Assembly (NCBI GenBank): GCA_001579985.1
Contig: LRSR01014491.1
Coordinates: 1 to 24,233 of the forward strand
Source of the DNA: Hypsibius dujardini
Lineage: Eukaryota > Tardigrada > Eutardigrada > Parachela > Hypsibiidae
Length of the DNA stretch: 24,233 nt
Direction of reading: 5' to 3'
A program made the translations under genes and the position numbers. Shown piece after piece: positions 1 through 10,088 of this stretch; the stretch's first letter is position 1; every line of letters begins with the position of its first letter. Below the pieces are notes generated by a model. That model was not told the origin of the DNA and ran no database searches. It saw only the letters and a program-made list of their open reading frames with translations.

Positions 1-528
1 GTAATCATAGGTCGCACCACCCAAAAATCGTAATCAAACGTAAGCTTTTCGGGTACCACCCACCCTCCCTTGATTACGTAATATATGTATGATCCCTAAT
101 AGTTTCATAAGTCGTATGATAGAAGTCCACAGGAAGATGAAGGCGTTGACTAGAACTTTTCCGCCCATCCAGCCCTACAATATTAGTAAGACCTGAGCAT
201 ACTCGTATGGTCTTACAAAGTATGTATAAAATACGCCTTACGAATTCCATAAGATTACGAATCACATAAGATTTCTCTAAGGATTTTTATCAGACACTAT
301 TTTTCCTGCGTAATGTTTTTAAGGGCTGAGAACTGTACCTACACACGGATTAAAATAAATGCGATTGTACGTAATATGACCTGGTACGGCGTACGTTTTT
401 TGGTGGCCGTACATAATATGCATGATATAAGCCGCTGTTTCTACGTATAAATTTAAGGTGACAATTTGTCCTTAGTGTGTACGGAAAAAAGACTTTTCAT
501 ACGCCAGATGTGTACTAGGGTAATCATA

Positions 529-654
529 TGTTTTATTAGGTTTAGACGCAGTTGTACTTCCTGTTTCCTTGCTTCCAGTTTTCTTCTCTACCTATCTCTA
601 CATTCAGTCTATTAAACTTGTTAACTATCCAACTTCCGGTTGGTAGACCTAACA
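529..654 (-). repeat. 126-bp LTR-like repeat, copy 1
   Basis: Read on the minus strand it begins TGTTAGGTCTACCAACC and ends AATAAAACA, so it has TG...CA ends and an AATAAA near its 3' end. It matches 3302-3427 over its whole length in opposite orientation, with the same end points. The flanks TCATA and GCATA match at four of five bases, as a decayed target-site duplication might. A solo LTR or TRIM element is the likeliest identity. No protein-coding part is present. Confidence 0.6.
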
Positions 655-687
655 GCATAGTCCGTTGAGGACAGTAAAATTAGCACA

Positions 688-693
688 TTTATT
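688..693 (-). terminator. Putative polyadenylation signal of the GH20 gene
   Basis: AATAAA on the minus strand, about 210 nt downstream of the TGA stop at 905-903. Position and sequence fit; usage is unverified. Confidence 0.35.
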
Positions 694-902
694 TTGCAAG
701 CAATTTTAAATACCCTGACGTCTCCGAGGTACCAGTATACGGGCATGTCATTCAAATCCGCCGAACACGCTGCTTCAAAAGAAGAAAACCTACACAAAAT
801 ACGTAAAAAGGTTGTATCACATTTGAAAGTATAGAATCAAGTTATACATGTATTCCCACGCCAGGAAACTGCATTCGTCATAGTTCGTTCAAGTTCCACT
901 TG

Positions 903-3900
903 TCAGACTCCTGACGGAACCGTTGTTTGCTCTGGGAAATTGTTTTTATATGGAACGACCTTAGAACTGTGCGACAACCTTGTCGTCGTGTCTGTAACTC
1001 CGATCGGCAGAGCAATTGGTACCGAGAACGGCGGGATATTCAAAGGCCTAGATGACCATTCTTCAACGAGGGAAGTATTGGTGAGCACAACTTTCCAGGC
1101 TTCCAGCTTCGTCCAAACAGGCACGACATTTGCTGCAATCCATTCGTTGAGGGTGTATTCGTCAAACACTAATTTGAACGCTGCCTTGATCTCTTCCATA
1201 AAGTTGGCCAATATTTTTTCATGTCTCGTTATCCAACGGAGATGCTCGTCGAGCCGAGAAGCCTGGACGTAGAGCTCGTGCAGTTGGTAGACCGGGAAAT
1301 TCGACTCCAGCTCTTTGAGGTGTGGCTCGATTCGTCGGACCAGTAAATCCATGACGGCGTGTACGCTGCGGTAGACCTCAGTGCCGGGGAAGCTGCAGTT
1401 ATTGAACTCATCCAAATTTGGATCAAACTCCAAGAAGGCAAGAGTAGCGGGTCTGTCAGGCTGGCAGTTGAGATTCTTGGCCGCTTCTTGCACTCCTTCC
1501 AAATTCATTTCATTGTCTGTGGATGACAAATCGATTTTATTTCACTCATTAAACTAAAACCAGAAATCGCTCAAATATCGAAATCAAGAAGGTTAGGCCT
1601 TCGGAATTAATTTTGATATCACAGGAATTTGGTATTTAAAGTCAAACCTCGGAAATTTTAAATGGTTGGGAATGATCCACTGAATGTTGGACTCACTTGA
1701 ACAAGAACGGAGATTTTCCCTCCCCTTGATTTTTTATTAAATACCCATCCATATATCATGATTTTACATTAGAATCTCGGGCTGAAAATTACATCTGCGA
1801 TTTCAGAAAAAAATCAGAAAGAAAAAGACCTGTGGAATCACTTTGTGTTATGGGCCTGGGGTTAATTGATTGATTGACGTATAAAGCAAGATCACATTTT
1901 TTTATCCCAGCCTAATTTTTAAACTTGCTAGAAGCCTTAAACCAAATTTAAAAAAATAAGTCAAATTTTTTTGAAAGATCCCTGCAAATAGAAAATTGAG
2001 CTTCTTGAGCACACGAGTCGGTAACTGGAACGTTATCGTTTAATGCACTTTTTTTTTAACAGCAGTAAGCTTTAATGGGATAAAGTATTTATGTCACATA
2101 CCTTGTAAGATCTGCATGCTGACGGCTAACGACGGCAACGCAACAGGAAAGAGCTCACAAAGCGGATTAAAATGGTCGAAACGAGACCATCCGGTCAGCG
2201 CGATACCGCGAAAGTTCTTCATTTTATGACCGTTTTCCCGCAGAGAACTAATCCAGGAAGTGTGAATCATGGCCTGCGTTTTGATGTTAGGAATCTGTGC
2301 AGTTTCCCCCGAGGAGCCTTTAAACGCTGTTGCGCCCCAAATGTTGGGAAAGACATCCTTGTACAGATCGCCGTACTGCGGAAGGTGATGCCGCCAGTCA
2401 GAAAAGTAGCTCCAGATCATCGGCTCGACGTATTGGGTGAGCTCTCCTAATCCGGTTTCGATCTCCCGGGCGGACATTGTGCGGAACATGTCGTCCCACA
2501 TGATTGGCTTGACCGCGGGGTAAGTGCGGCGAATATGCTGGAGAACTTGTGAGACGTAGTCCAGGAAGATTTGGTGCTTGGCAGCTTGCACACCGAGGAA
2601 GCCGGGCCCGAGTTTCATGCCGATTCGGGAGCAGACGTTGCAGCGCCCAATATGGAACACCTTTTTACTCCACAAATAAACGTGTCAGTTTTTCTGTTGC
2701 AGTTCACTTCGAAAGCAAATGTGCACATGAATAACTAAACTAAACTGAAATAAAGTCAGGCCAACACTTTTAGTGACTAATTTCTTAGCTTAGAATTGGA
2801 ACTGTCCAAAAAATACAGTAAATGTTCTGGTTAATTAACAATGAAGCTGAAAAATCTAAAAACGTCTGAATGTAATTAAAAATTTCGACTGAAAGAAACT
2901 AAATCTCCATCATAATTTACATTTTTATTTATAACTGACGAATCAGAACTTATTTTGGATTGAATAAGAAAACTAATTAACTTACGAATGTGTTTCATGC
3001 CGGTTTTTAAGCAGACTCTGCATTTGTTAGCACTTAACCCTCTGGTAACCAGGTGTTTTGGGTTTACGGATAGAAACGGGTTTAGCAAAACTTTGCTAGA
3101 TCAGGGAAAGTGCTGAACGATTCCTTGCAAATCCTAACGGATCGTTTGGAAAATTCCCCACAACCTTCAACTGAAACCGTTTCAGTGGTGGTTTCAGTGG
3201 TGGCGGAAACCGTGGCGCCGCTGACGAAGAATGGAGAAAAAAAGCCGTCAAATGAGTGACTACACAGTCACGAAATGTCAGTTACACGTAACTCGTATTG
3301 GTGTTAGGTCTACCAACCGTCAGTTGGATAGTTAACAAGTTTATTAGACTGATAGTAAAGACTGTTAGAGAAATAAACTGAAAGTAAGGAAAGAGGAAGT
3401 AGAACTGACTGTAGAAATAATAAAACACATTCTTATATAGTAAAGTTTTAACTATAGAAATGAAGGTAAATGGCACATACATCAGAATAGGGTTAATAGA
3501 GTGGACAGAGTTACAAACTAAGTATGATACTCGTGAGTTAAAGAACTATCATGATTGGATATGGGGACTTGTTGGGCGTGTCCAACATTGGTTACAACCA
3601 GTGCTAGCGCAGCGAATCATCAGGCAGAGTTCTAACCTTTTCCTAATGGTTATTAATTTTTAACTCCGCTTGTATTCACTCGAATATTGCAATACCAGTT
3701 TTACTAGATGCCCTAAGGTCCAGTCTCAAGTCCCTTATTTTTTCGATACTGAGAAAAAAAATGTCGACACGTGGGACTGGATGTTGTTCGGGCGGTCCAA
3801 GTGTTAGCAAGGTGATGCTAAGTAGGTTCCTACCCCTTTAAAAAGTTTTCCTGAAAATTTGTCTTTTGAATTTCAAATTACGAACCTCATCTGCCCCAAT

Positions 3901-4566
3901 GTGTAGATATTTCGCTTCGGGATGGAGTTCCATCGTTTGAGCAATCAGCTCCTGCACCAGTGAAAACGTGCCATTCCGCGTCGGGCAGACAGCTTGTGGG
4001 AACTTGTCCACTTCCCTTAAATGACGAAACTCCTTGTGCTTCAATACGAACTCCAAATGACCGAACGTCTGAACCAGAGGAATCACATAAAGCCCACTTT
4101 CATTAGCCAACCGTAAAATCGTCTTGACATCTTCCTTAGAATATCCGTTCTTGGCGTTGACGACTTTTAATTCCCCAGTAAACGGGAACATGTCTTCATA
4201 TTCCATTAATAATCCGGTGGCGCCCATTTTTTTAAGCAACGGAAAAGCATCCTTATAGTAAGTGATCAACGGTGGCGCACCTTTCAGATCAAAGTGAACC
4301 AGCCGCTCTTTTATCACAATTCGGACAGGCGTTGGAGTGGAAATATTCTCAGCAAGTCCTTTGTCTGGAGGAGTCACTGGAAGTGGCTGAATAAAACCTT
4401 CTGCTTGAAGTATTTGTGCCACTGGCTTTTCGATGCCTGGTGTGGATGCTCGGGATGCCATAAATCTCAGACACATAATGAAGACCACAAAAAGTCCGAC
4501 GGCAATCAACAAAAGTCTGACAATTTTAATCTCTGCAACGGCGTGCAGCTTGCGCAGAGCTCGCAT
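903..4566 (-). CDS. HEXD: Hexosaminidase D-type beta-N-acetylhexosaminidase (GH20), 3 exons
   Basis: Three exons on the minus strand join in phase: 4566-3886, 2660-2102 and 1516-903, giving about 617 residues. Residues 18-33 form one hydrophobic segment after a basic N-terminus, so I infer a type II membrane or signal-anchor protein. A Pro-rich stem leads into a GH20 TIM barrel. The catalytic motif HIGADE (residues 222-227) ends exactly at the exon 1/2 junction (GAG|gttcgt) and continues as VFHIGRC. Later barrel markers are MIWDD, WGATAFKG and GWSRFDHF, all typical of the hexosaminidase D branch, which removes terminal GalNAc or GlcNAc from glycoconjugates. The other junctions are ACAAG|gtatgt and cacag|ACAATG. 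I chose the start at 4566 because it directly precedes the anchor; an in-frame ATG at 4635 would translate the GA/CT microsatellite. Family membership is strong; substrate and location are inferred. Human HEXD is somewhat shorter. Confidence 0.9.
2986..3029 (-). pseudogene. Exon-like relic resembling the start of GH20 exon 2
   Basis: Within intron 1 the minus strand reads KCRVCLKTGMKHI followed by a perfect gtaagt donor. This resembles RCNVCSRIGMKL at the start of real exon 2; at DNA level GTCTGCT and CGGCATGAAAC are shared. No acceptor brings it into frame with exon 1, so I read it as a decayed partial exon duplication. Chance similarity over such a short stretch is possible. Confidence 0.4.
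3302..3427 (+). repeat. 126-bp LTR-like repeat, copy 2 (inside GH20 intron 1)
   Basis: Inverted homologue of 529-654, of identical length, starting TGTTAGGTCTACCAACC and ending AATAAAACA. It lies in intron 1 of the GH20 gene in the antisense orientation. I see no matching target duplication at this copy. Confidence 0.6.
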
Positions 4567-4570
4567 GATC

Positions 4571-4605
4571 CTCTCTGTCTCTCTCTCTCTCTCTCTCTGT
4601 CTCCC
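4571..4605. repeat. (CT)n/(GA)n microsatellite
   Basis: About 35 bp of near-perfect CT dinucleotides (GA on the coding strand), directly upstream of the chosen GH20 start codon, so probably in its 5' UTR or core promoter. Confidence 0.85.
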
Positions 4606-6184
4606 TGGCTTAAAGTAGAAGCGAATCTGTAGCAAAAGAGAAATAATAGCCGCATTTTTTTTTCTTGGTCATTCAAAAATAAATACTAAAATTAGCGTTA
4701 CTATATTTCAACGTTGGATTTAACAAAAAACTTCAACAAATTGAAATAGAATAAACAACTGAATTAAATTAAATAGCGCATCTCCAGTTCAGGATAAAAC
4801 TAAATGAATGAAGACGTAATTGATTAGGTATATTATGATTGTTCCAATTTGGCGGTTCAGTTCAGTTCAAAAATACATTCGACAGTAAGAACTTTCACAT
4901 TTCAGTTCAATTCAGTTCAGCGACACAGTTCACACCTGCCTGTGTCGCTAAGGCGCGACGTCTTTGCTGTTCGTCTAATCCCATCAGTCCATATTGGTCC
5001 AACAAAATCGTAAAAAAAAGTCATGAAACAGCTCGATATTAAATTCGCAAACAACCAAGAAGGAAGCCTCGTACCATTAGAGATGCAAAATAAGAAGAAG
5101 AACTTTGCCACATTATTACTCGCTTCAACAAGATATTTTTGCCAACCTGCAGTTTCAGTGTAGTATAAGTTGAAAAATACTCATCTTCACTGCTGTTCGC
5201 ACAAGTGCAGTCCTAGCTCACAGAATGTATGCTCCTCGCGTGCCTTGAGCGGCTTTTCGTTTGTACCTTCAGATTGCAGGTGCATGTGCATCGTGTGGAG
5301 TGTTTTCACACACGGAGACTGAACACGCTCGCGAAATGGCCTGAGGCTCATTCACACTTACGCTGCGGTGTGAAGCGAGACTCTGCATCTCACCAGACGA
5401 TTGCCGGTGAAATTCAGCCGACGCAAAGTTCCTTTTTTCATTTTGTCCTTCGCTGGAAAGTGCATTGTGCTAGAGAACTCCAAAAAGACATTCGAACAGC
5501 TCCACAAACCTCCGTTTGCTCCGTCGTTCTCATCAGAAAAATAATCTCGCAAGCTGAATAGTTTCTCTTCTTGATCAAAAACTTCGACGTCAAACGCGCC
5601 TCGATTCGAAATGTTTAAAGTTTTGTTTACTTTCCAGCACGCGTTGAACAAAAAGCTACCACCTTAGTCGGTAGTATCTACACAGACTTCTTGTTCAGTC
5701 AGTTTTAAACGAGGAATGGCCTATATGAAAATCACGAAAAAAAGAAAAAGCGAAAAGGAAAAATCCAATTTAACAAAAAGGAAAAAACACGGGAAAACTT
5801 AAATTTTAGAATATATTAGAAAACTATGTTCCGACTCGTCTGCTCTATATCTAGCTAGTTAGTTAATAACATCGTCGTCATCGTACAACGTGAAAAGCTT
5901 CATCTCCTTCTGGGTATCCGAAATAAAATTGTGCAGACATATTCCGTTAGTTGAGAAGAATCCGTGACATCACAAGCCGAAACAACTTACTTAATAGGAA
6001 TATTTTGTTGTGAATGTTAAAAGTAACAACTTACTCGGGGGAAGGGAAAGCAGAAAGGTCAAAGCAGAAGGACATAGGCTGTGCTCTTCCCTGGGACCTT
6101 ACAGAAGACATACATACGAACACATTGAAACACGATTGCATTAAAATATACTTTAATTTCCATGCTTTTTTGTGACTACTGGCA
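4606..6184. other. Intergenic, AT-rich
   Basis: No gene is supported. The stretch has short GTTCAGTTCA-type repeats near 4855-4920 and an A-rich tract at 5720-5800. The minus-strand frame at 5358-5651 is open but begins without ATG and has no clear splice partners. Confidence 0.5.
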
Positions 6185-6841
6185 AGTTTTAGCACAAGGG
6201 TTTTGAAATACCACGGCGCCCCAAATATACATGGAATAATGGAATAAATTCCGTAGACTACATGGTTAAGGTCCGTAGCCGCCCTCACACTGTCTCTACA
6301 GCAGTGGAATAAGGACAGTGTGTGGGTGGCCATGGGTCTTAACCATGAAGTCTATGGAGTGTATTCCACTATTCCACAGCTTCAAGGACAGTGTGTGGAT
6401 GGCCATGGGCCTTAACCATGTAGTCTATGGAGTTTATTCCAATATTCCACAGCTTCAAAGACAGTGTGTGGGTGACCATGGGTCTTAACCACGAAGTCTA
6501 TGGAGTTTATTCCAATATTCCACAGCTTCAAGGACAGTATGCGGGTGGCCATGGGCCTTAACCATGCAGTCTATGGAGTTTATTCCAATATTCCACAGCT
6601 TCAAAGACAGTGTGTGGGTGACCATGGGCCTTAACCATCCAGTCTATGGAGTTTATTCCACTATTCCACAGCTTCAAGGACAGTGTGTGGATCGTCATGA
6701 GCCTTAACCATATAGTCTATGGAGTTTATTCCATTATTCCACATCTATTGAAGGCTATTGTGGGTACCCATATCACCGTAGTACCGTTATTCTTGTGCTA
6801 AAACTAGCCGCTGAAAAATTGTATAGGCTTGTGCTAGAACT
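6185..6841. mobile_element. Fold-back DNA element with 73-bp subrepeats
   Basis: Outer ends are inverted: AGTTTTAGCACAAG at 6185-6198, and its complement CTTGTGCTAAAACT at 6792-6805, echoed at 6828-6841 as CTTGTGCTAGAACT. Inside, one inverted unit (about 6231-6297) faces a direct array of 73-bp units starting at 6313, 6386, 6459, 6532, 6605 and 6678. No transposase frame is present, so it is non-autonomous. Fold-back or MITE-type is my inference. Confidence 0.7.
6313..6750 (+). repeat. 73-bp tandem array, about 6 copies
   Basis: Units begin GGACAGTGTGTGGGTGGCC or a close variant and include CTTAACCATG and AGTCTATGGAGTTTATTCCA. The period is exactly 73 bp across five steps. There are no unique spacers between units, so this is not a CRISPR array. 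Confidence 0.92.
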
Positions 6842-7131
6842 AACCAAGTCTCTTTTTCGTTATTAGTAATTTCATTTTTCGTAGTTTTCCGTATTTTGTC
6901 ATTTTTAGTTTTTTTTGTCTTCAATTTTCTTTAAACTGGATATTTGTAGTTTTCCCGTTTTCGTTTTTGTTTTGTTTTGTTTTGTCTTGTAGTTTTCATA
7001 GAGGCCTGCAAAAGACAACTTGTTGCGTTGCAGGTGGGAATTGTCTAAGGACAGGCACAAAATGCTTTTTCCATTTCCCCTTCTCTCGGCATATTTTTAT
7101 ATCAGGATGAAAAACTGCGAAGAAGTTAAAA
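6842..7131. other. T-rich 3' flank of member B
   Basis: A T-rich tract with a short (TTTTG)n run near 6968-6990. It lies downstream of member B's stop codon and probably contains its 3' UTR. No clear AATAAA on the minus strand was found near the stop. Confidence 0.45.
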
Positions 7132-10088
7132 TTACTTTTCTTTTTGATCACGAAACTTTCTCAGCAGCGGCTCCGGAACCGAAGCATCCGCCAACCATCC
7201 ATCCAAATCACTCGCAGTACGGCCCGCTTCTTCCGGCCAGAACAGCACCTGATGGTAGTCGTCCTTGAAATGCATCGGAAAAGTGAGTCCGTGGTAGGAG
7301 GGCAAGTCCATGCCGACCGTGTTTCCCGTTCGTTCATTATGCGAAGTCGCCACTACCGCGAACATGAAATTGGACCCTCCCTCCGACATCCATTCCGTGG
7401 CCAGTCTCCCACCAGCCAACGTGACCCCTCCGTTCTCTTCATCCTTTGCCGCGATCTCATATCGCTCCTTCTGAATTTCGGCCGAGTGAAAGTTCTGTCG
7501 GATAGTTTGGAAGGTGTTCAGCAGGCCGGGTGCTTCAGTGACGCTTTCGTCCGCCCAGAAAATGATGGCCATATTGCCGGACGTCTGCCGGGTGCGGTAG
7601 CAGACGAAACAGCCATAATCCCCGACTCCCCATGATTCCACCTAGGAGGCAAACAAAGTGCTTTTCAATATATTAACGGAGTGGCTACTTTACCTCTCCC
7701 CCTTTTTGGGGCCCAAAAGAATCCCGGCAATCTTACCATTCCCAGGCTATCCGTCCGTCCGTCAGTCTGTCCGTTCTCCGTCCGTTGACCGTCCGTCCGT
7801 TGTCGGACAGATGGTCGAACAACGGTCGACGGATGGACGGAACGGACGGACGGACGGACGGCCAGTCAATAGACGGATGGTCAACGGACGAACAACGGAC
7901 AGACGGACGGATAGGCTGACGGACGGACGAAAGGACGGAAGGCGGACGGACGGACAAACATGCTTTGGAGGCCGTGTCTTACTTTGTTTCGACGTTCTCT
8001 CTTCTCCAGCCAACTATGTCGCTCCGTGCCGAAACGCTGCAGCCAAATTCCGCGGTCGCGATACTTCAAATTATACTGCACCTCCATCCGCCGCGGCGTG
8101 TCACGGTCCGTGTCTTCATCGTGCACCACGACGGCCCACACCAAGGCGGGGTAGGCGGTCCGCAGCTGGATGCCAATGTATGACGCCATCTGTTGGTTGC
8201 TCATTTTGTCCTCGTTTTCACGCAGCGCGCGGTAAACCTTCGCGCCGAGCTCGGTGCAGTCCCGGTCGGTCTCCGCGCCGCAGTGATGCCCGTGTTGAGG
8301 GTCGCCGCAGGTCTTCAGCAGGAAACTCAGACGGAGCTGGTGGAACTGCACCTGCGCGGTGTAGACGGTCTCTTCGAGCAGGCGCTGGAGGAAGATTAGA
8401 TACTGGTGCGAGCTGTCGGCGTGGCTGACGTCGCCGTCCTGCACCTCGCTGTCGTAGTAGTGATGGACGACCGTCATCAGGTAGATACGCGTGAGGCCTA
8501 AAAATGCGGAAGACTCGTTCGAGGCCTATACTGCACTGTCGCATGAGTTCTTTTGCCTGCTCGGGTCCAAATAATTTTATATTAACGAATTAAAAATCAG
8601 TTAAAAATCTATTCGGGCCAATTTCTTTGTAAGGTCTGTTAAAGTTTTGTTGTGCAACAGGCGAGTCACAACAAAGTTTTCCAATATATTCTGGAATTTC
8701 AGTTTTTCCGTGTTTTTCACTTTTCGTTTTTTCTCATTCCCCATTCAATTCAACCGTTGATTGTTTGATTTATGCTCTGGCAGAACTCAATTTAATTTTT
8801 TTACCACTCTAACCCACAAAAAACGTCATTTTTTAAAAACGTTTGATTCTAAGATTTTTGACACTTTTCCATTTCGAATTCGATTCGGAATCGATTGACA
8901 TCAGCAGAATCTTTTTTGGATGCCAGGGGGCGGAGTTATGGGCTAGTTTCAATCTAGGCTTCCGAGTGACATCGTAGAAATGACCCATAGTTCCGCCCCC
9001 TGGCATCCAAAAAAGATTCTGCTGATGTCAATCGATTTCAAATTGAATTCGGTGTGAAAGAGTGTCAAAAATTTTAGAATCAAACGTTTTCAAAAAACGA
9101 CCTTTTGTGTGGGTAAAGTGGTAAAAAATTGAGTTTTGCCAGAGCATAAATCAAACAATCAACGGTTGAGTTGAATGGGAAACCCGCGGAACCATCGGGG
9201 AACTTTTGAATTTTTTTTCGCTCAAACCAGAGCTCGTTTGCCAATGAAATTTTTTGCTGAAATTTATTAATTTAATCCACTATTTGAAAAAAAGATGTTT
9301 AGACAGATCGGCGTGTCACCTACTGTTCCGTTCCCTTGTTAGTCGCGCACTCGCCAAAAAAACACAGCCCATGAGATGTCACCGCAATCGTCAAATCTTT
9401 GAAAATTATTCAACTTACTCGAAATGGGAGATTTAATTCATTACTTTGAAGGCCTTATCAACCTTAGTTTTCAACGATCGGAATGGCAAACGAAAGAATG
9501 ATGACTCAAATTTTGTTTGAAAATGACAATTTTGAACAAATAACTTCCCTTTTTGGAACTTCCAATACCTTGAAACAGCTTCGGGAGGGCGGCCCGAAAG
9601 TGCGTGGAATCCATGGAGAAGCCCTGGCGGAACGGCGCAGACTCGAAGAAGTTGGTGATGCCGACGTTGTTGCCCACGAGCCGCGGGAAGAAGCCCAGCC
9701 CGCCTTGGAGGAGCCCGGTGGCGTGGTTGAGAGTCTCGCGGGTCTTTTTCGTCTTAGCCTCGAGGAATTTGTCGTAGGCCTCTTTGGCGTAGTCCATGTC
9801 CTTTTTGATGGAGTCGTGGGACGACGTCACACCCACTTTGCGGTTCCGTTCGATCATGTGGTCGATGGATGCGAGTTGCTGCTCAAACGGCTCCTGGAAA
9901 ATTCCCTCAATCTCCAGATCGTGAAAGTGTTTCTCCTGCCGATTGAGGTCGTGGTAGGTTTTGATGGCACTGCCCGTGTCTTTGACGGTGCTGGCCTTGA
10001 GAAGAAGCGGAAAGGTGGGCCGCATCATCGAGCTAAGATCTTCCTTTGTAGTTGCCATGTTGGACCGAACCTCGAAATAAGTTTTTAC
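7132..10088 (-). CDS. Unknown protein family, member B (paralogue of the gene at 16292-18551)
   Basis: I do not recognise this protein. Exons 10088(or ATG 10058)-9569, 8497-7983 and 7641-7132 join in phase through CAAG|gtattg, tttttag|GCC, AAA|gtaaga and cctag|GTG. From the ATG at 10058 this gives 504 residues. Exon 1 encodes a helical, charged, Cys-free region. Exon 2 carries a Cys cluster (C227, QH at 231-232, C236, C244), then WAVVV and YRDRG. Exon 3 has GCFVC, IIFWAD (FWAD at 363-366), LTFPMH and VLFWP (467-471), each matched in order in the other gene. The frame stays open from 10058 to a good acceptor at 10089 (tttgtgcag), so the true start may lie on an upstream exon. One phase-compatible candidate, at 10237-10172, begins MECTKSS and is moderately hydrophobic; I rate it low. 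Exon 2 is visibly GC-rich against its introns. Secretion is not established for this copy. Confidence 0.8.
7749..7957. repeat. Strand-switching CCGT/ACGG minisatellite in member B intron 2
   Basis: About 210 bp of degenerate tetranucleotides. The left part is CCGT-type and the right part ACGG-type, switching near 7800-7830, so the whole tract is an imperfect palindrome. It fills most of the 341-bp intron 7642-7982 between exons 2 and 3 of member B. Confidence 0.88.
8740..9179. mobile_element. About 440-bp fold-back MITE in member B intron 1
   Basis: The two halves are long inverted repeats, starting CCCATTCAATTCAACCG and ending CGGTTGAGTTGAATGGG, with arms of roughly 190-200 bp. Inner markers are GACATCAGCAGAATC and GGGGGCGGAGTTATG with their complements, around a short unpaired centre near 8945-8980. 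It has no coding capacity. A related fragment occurs at 23711-23855. Confidence 0.85.

Larger units (their letters stand above)
1..902. other. Region downstream of the GH20 gene
   Basis: No credible coding exon. The stretch holds one 126-bp LTR-like repeat at 529-654 and a possible minus-strand polyadenylation signal at 688-693. The 63-codon minus-strand frame at 74-265 has no recognisable features. Confidence 0.6.

Noticed and set aside
3460-3663. 67-codon plus-strand open frame downstream of the LTR-like repeat
   Set aside because: It could be transposon-internal, but no reverse transcriptase, integrase or gag motif is visible, and it lies within GH20 intron 1.
5358-5651. Open minus-strand frame of 97 codons
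   Set aside because: It begins at TTG with no upstream ATG, has no convincing splice sites or recognisable motif, and lies in AT-rich intergenic DNA.
6313-6750. CRISPR-like regular array
   Set aside because: Units repeat over the full 73 bp with no unique spacers, and the genome is eukaryotic.
7658-8428. 256-codon plus-strand open frame
   Set aside because: It runs through the tetranucleotide minisatellite and antisense to exon 2 of member B; low-complexity Arg/Asp-rich shadow.
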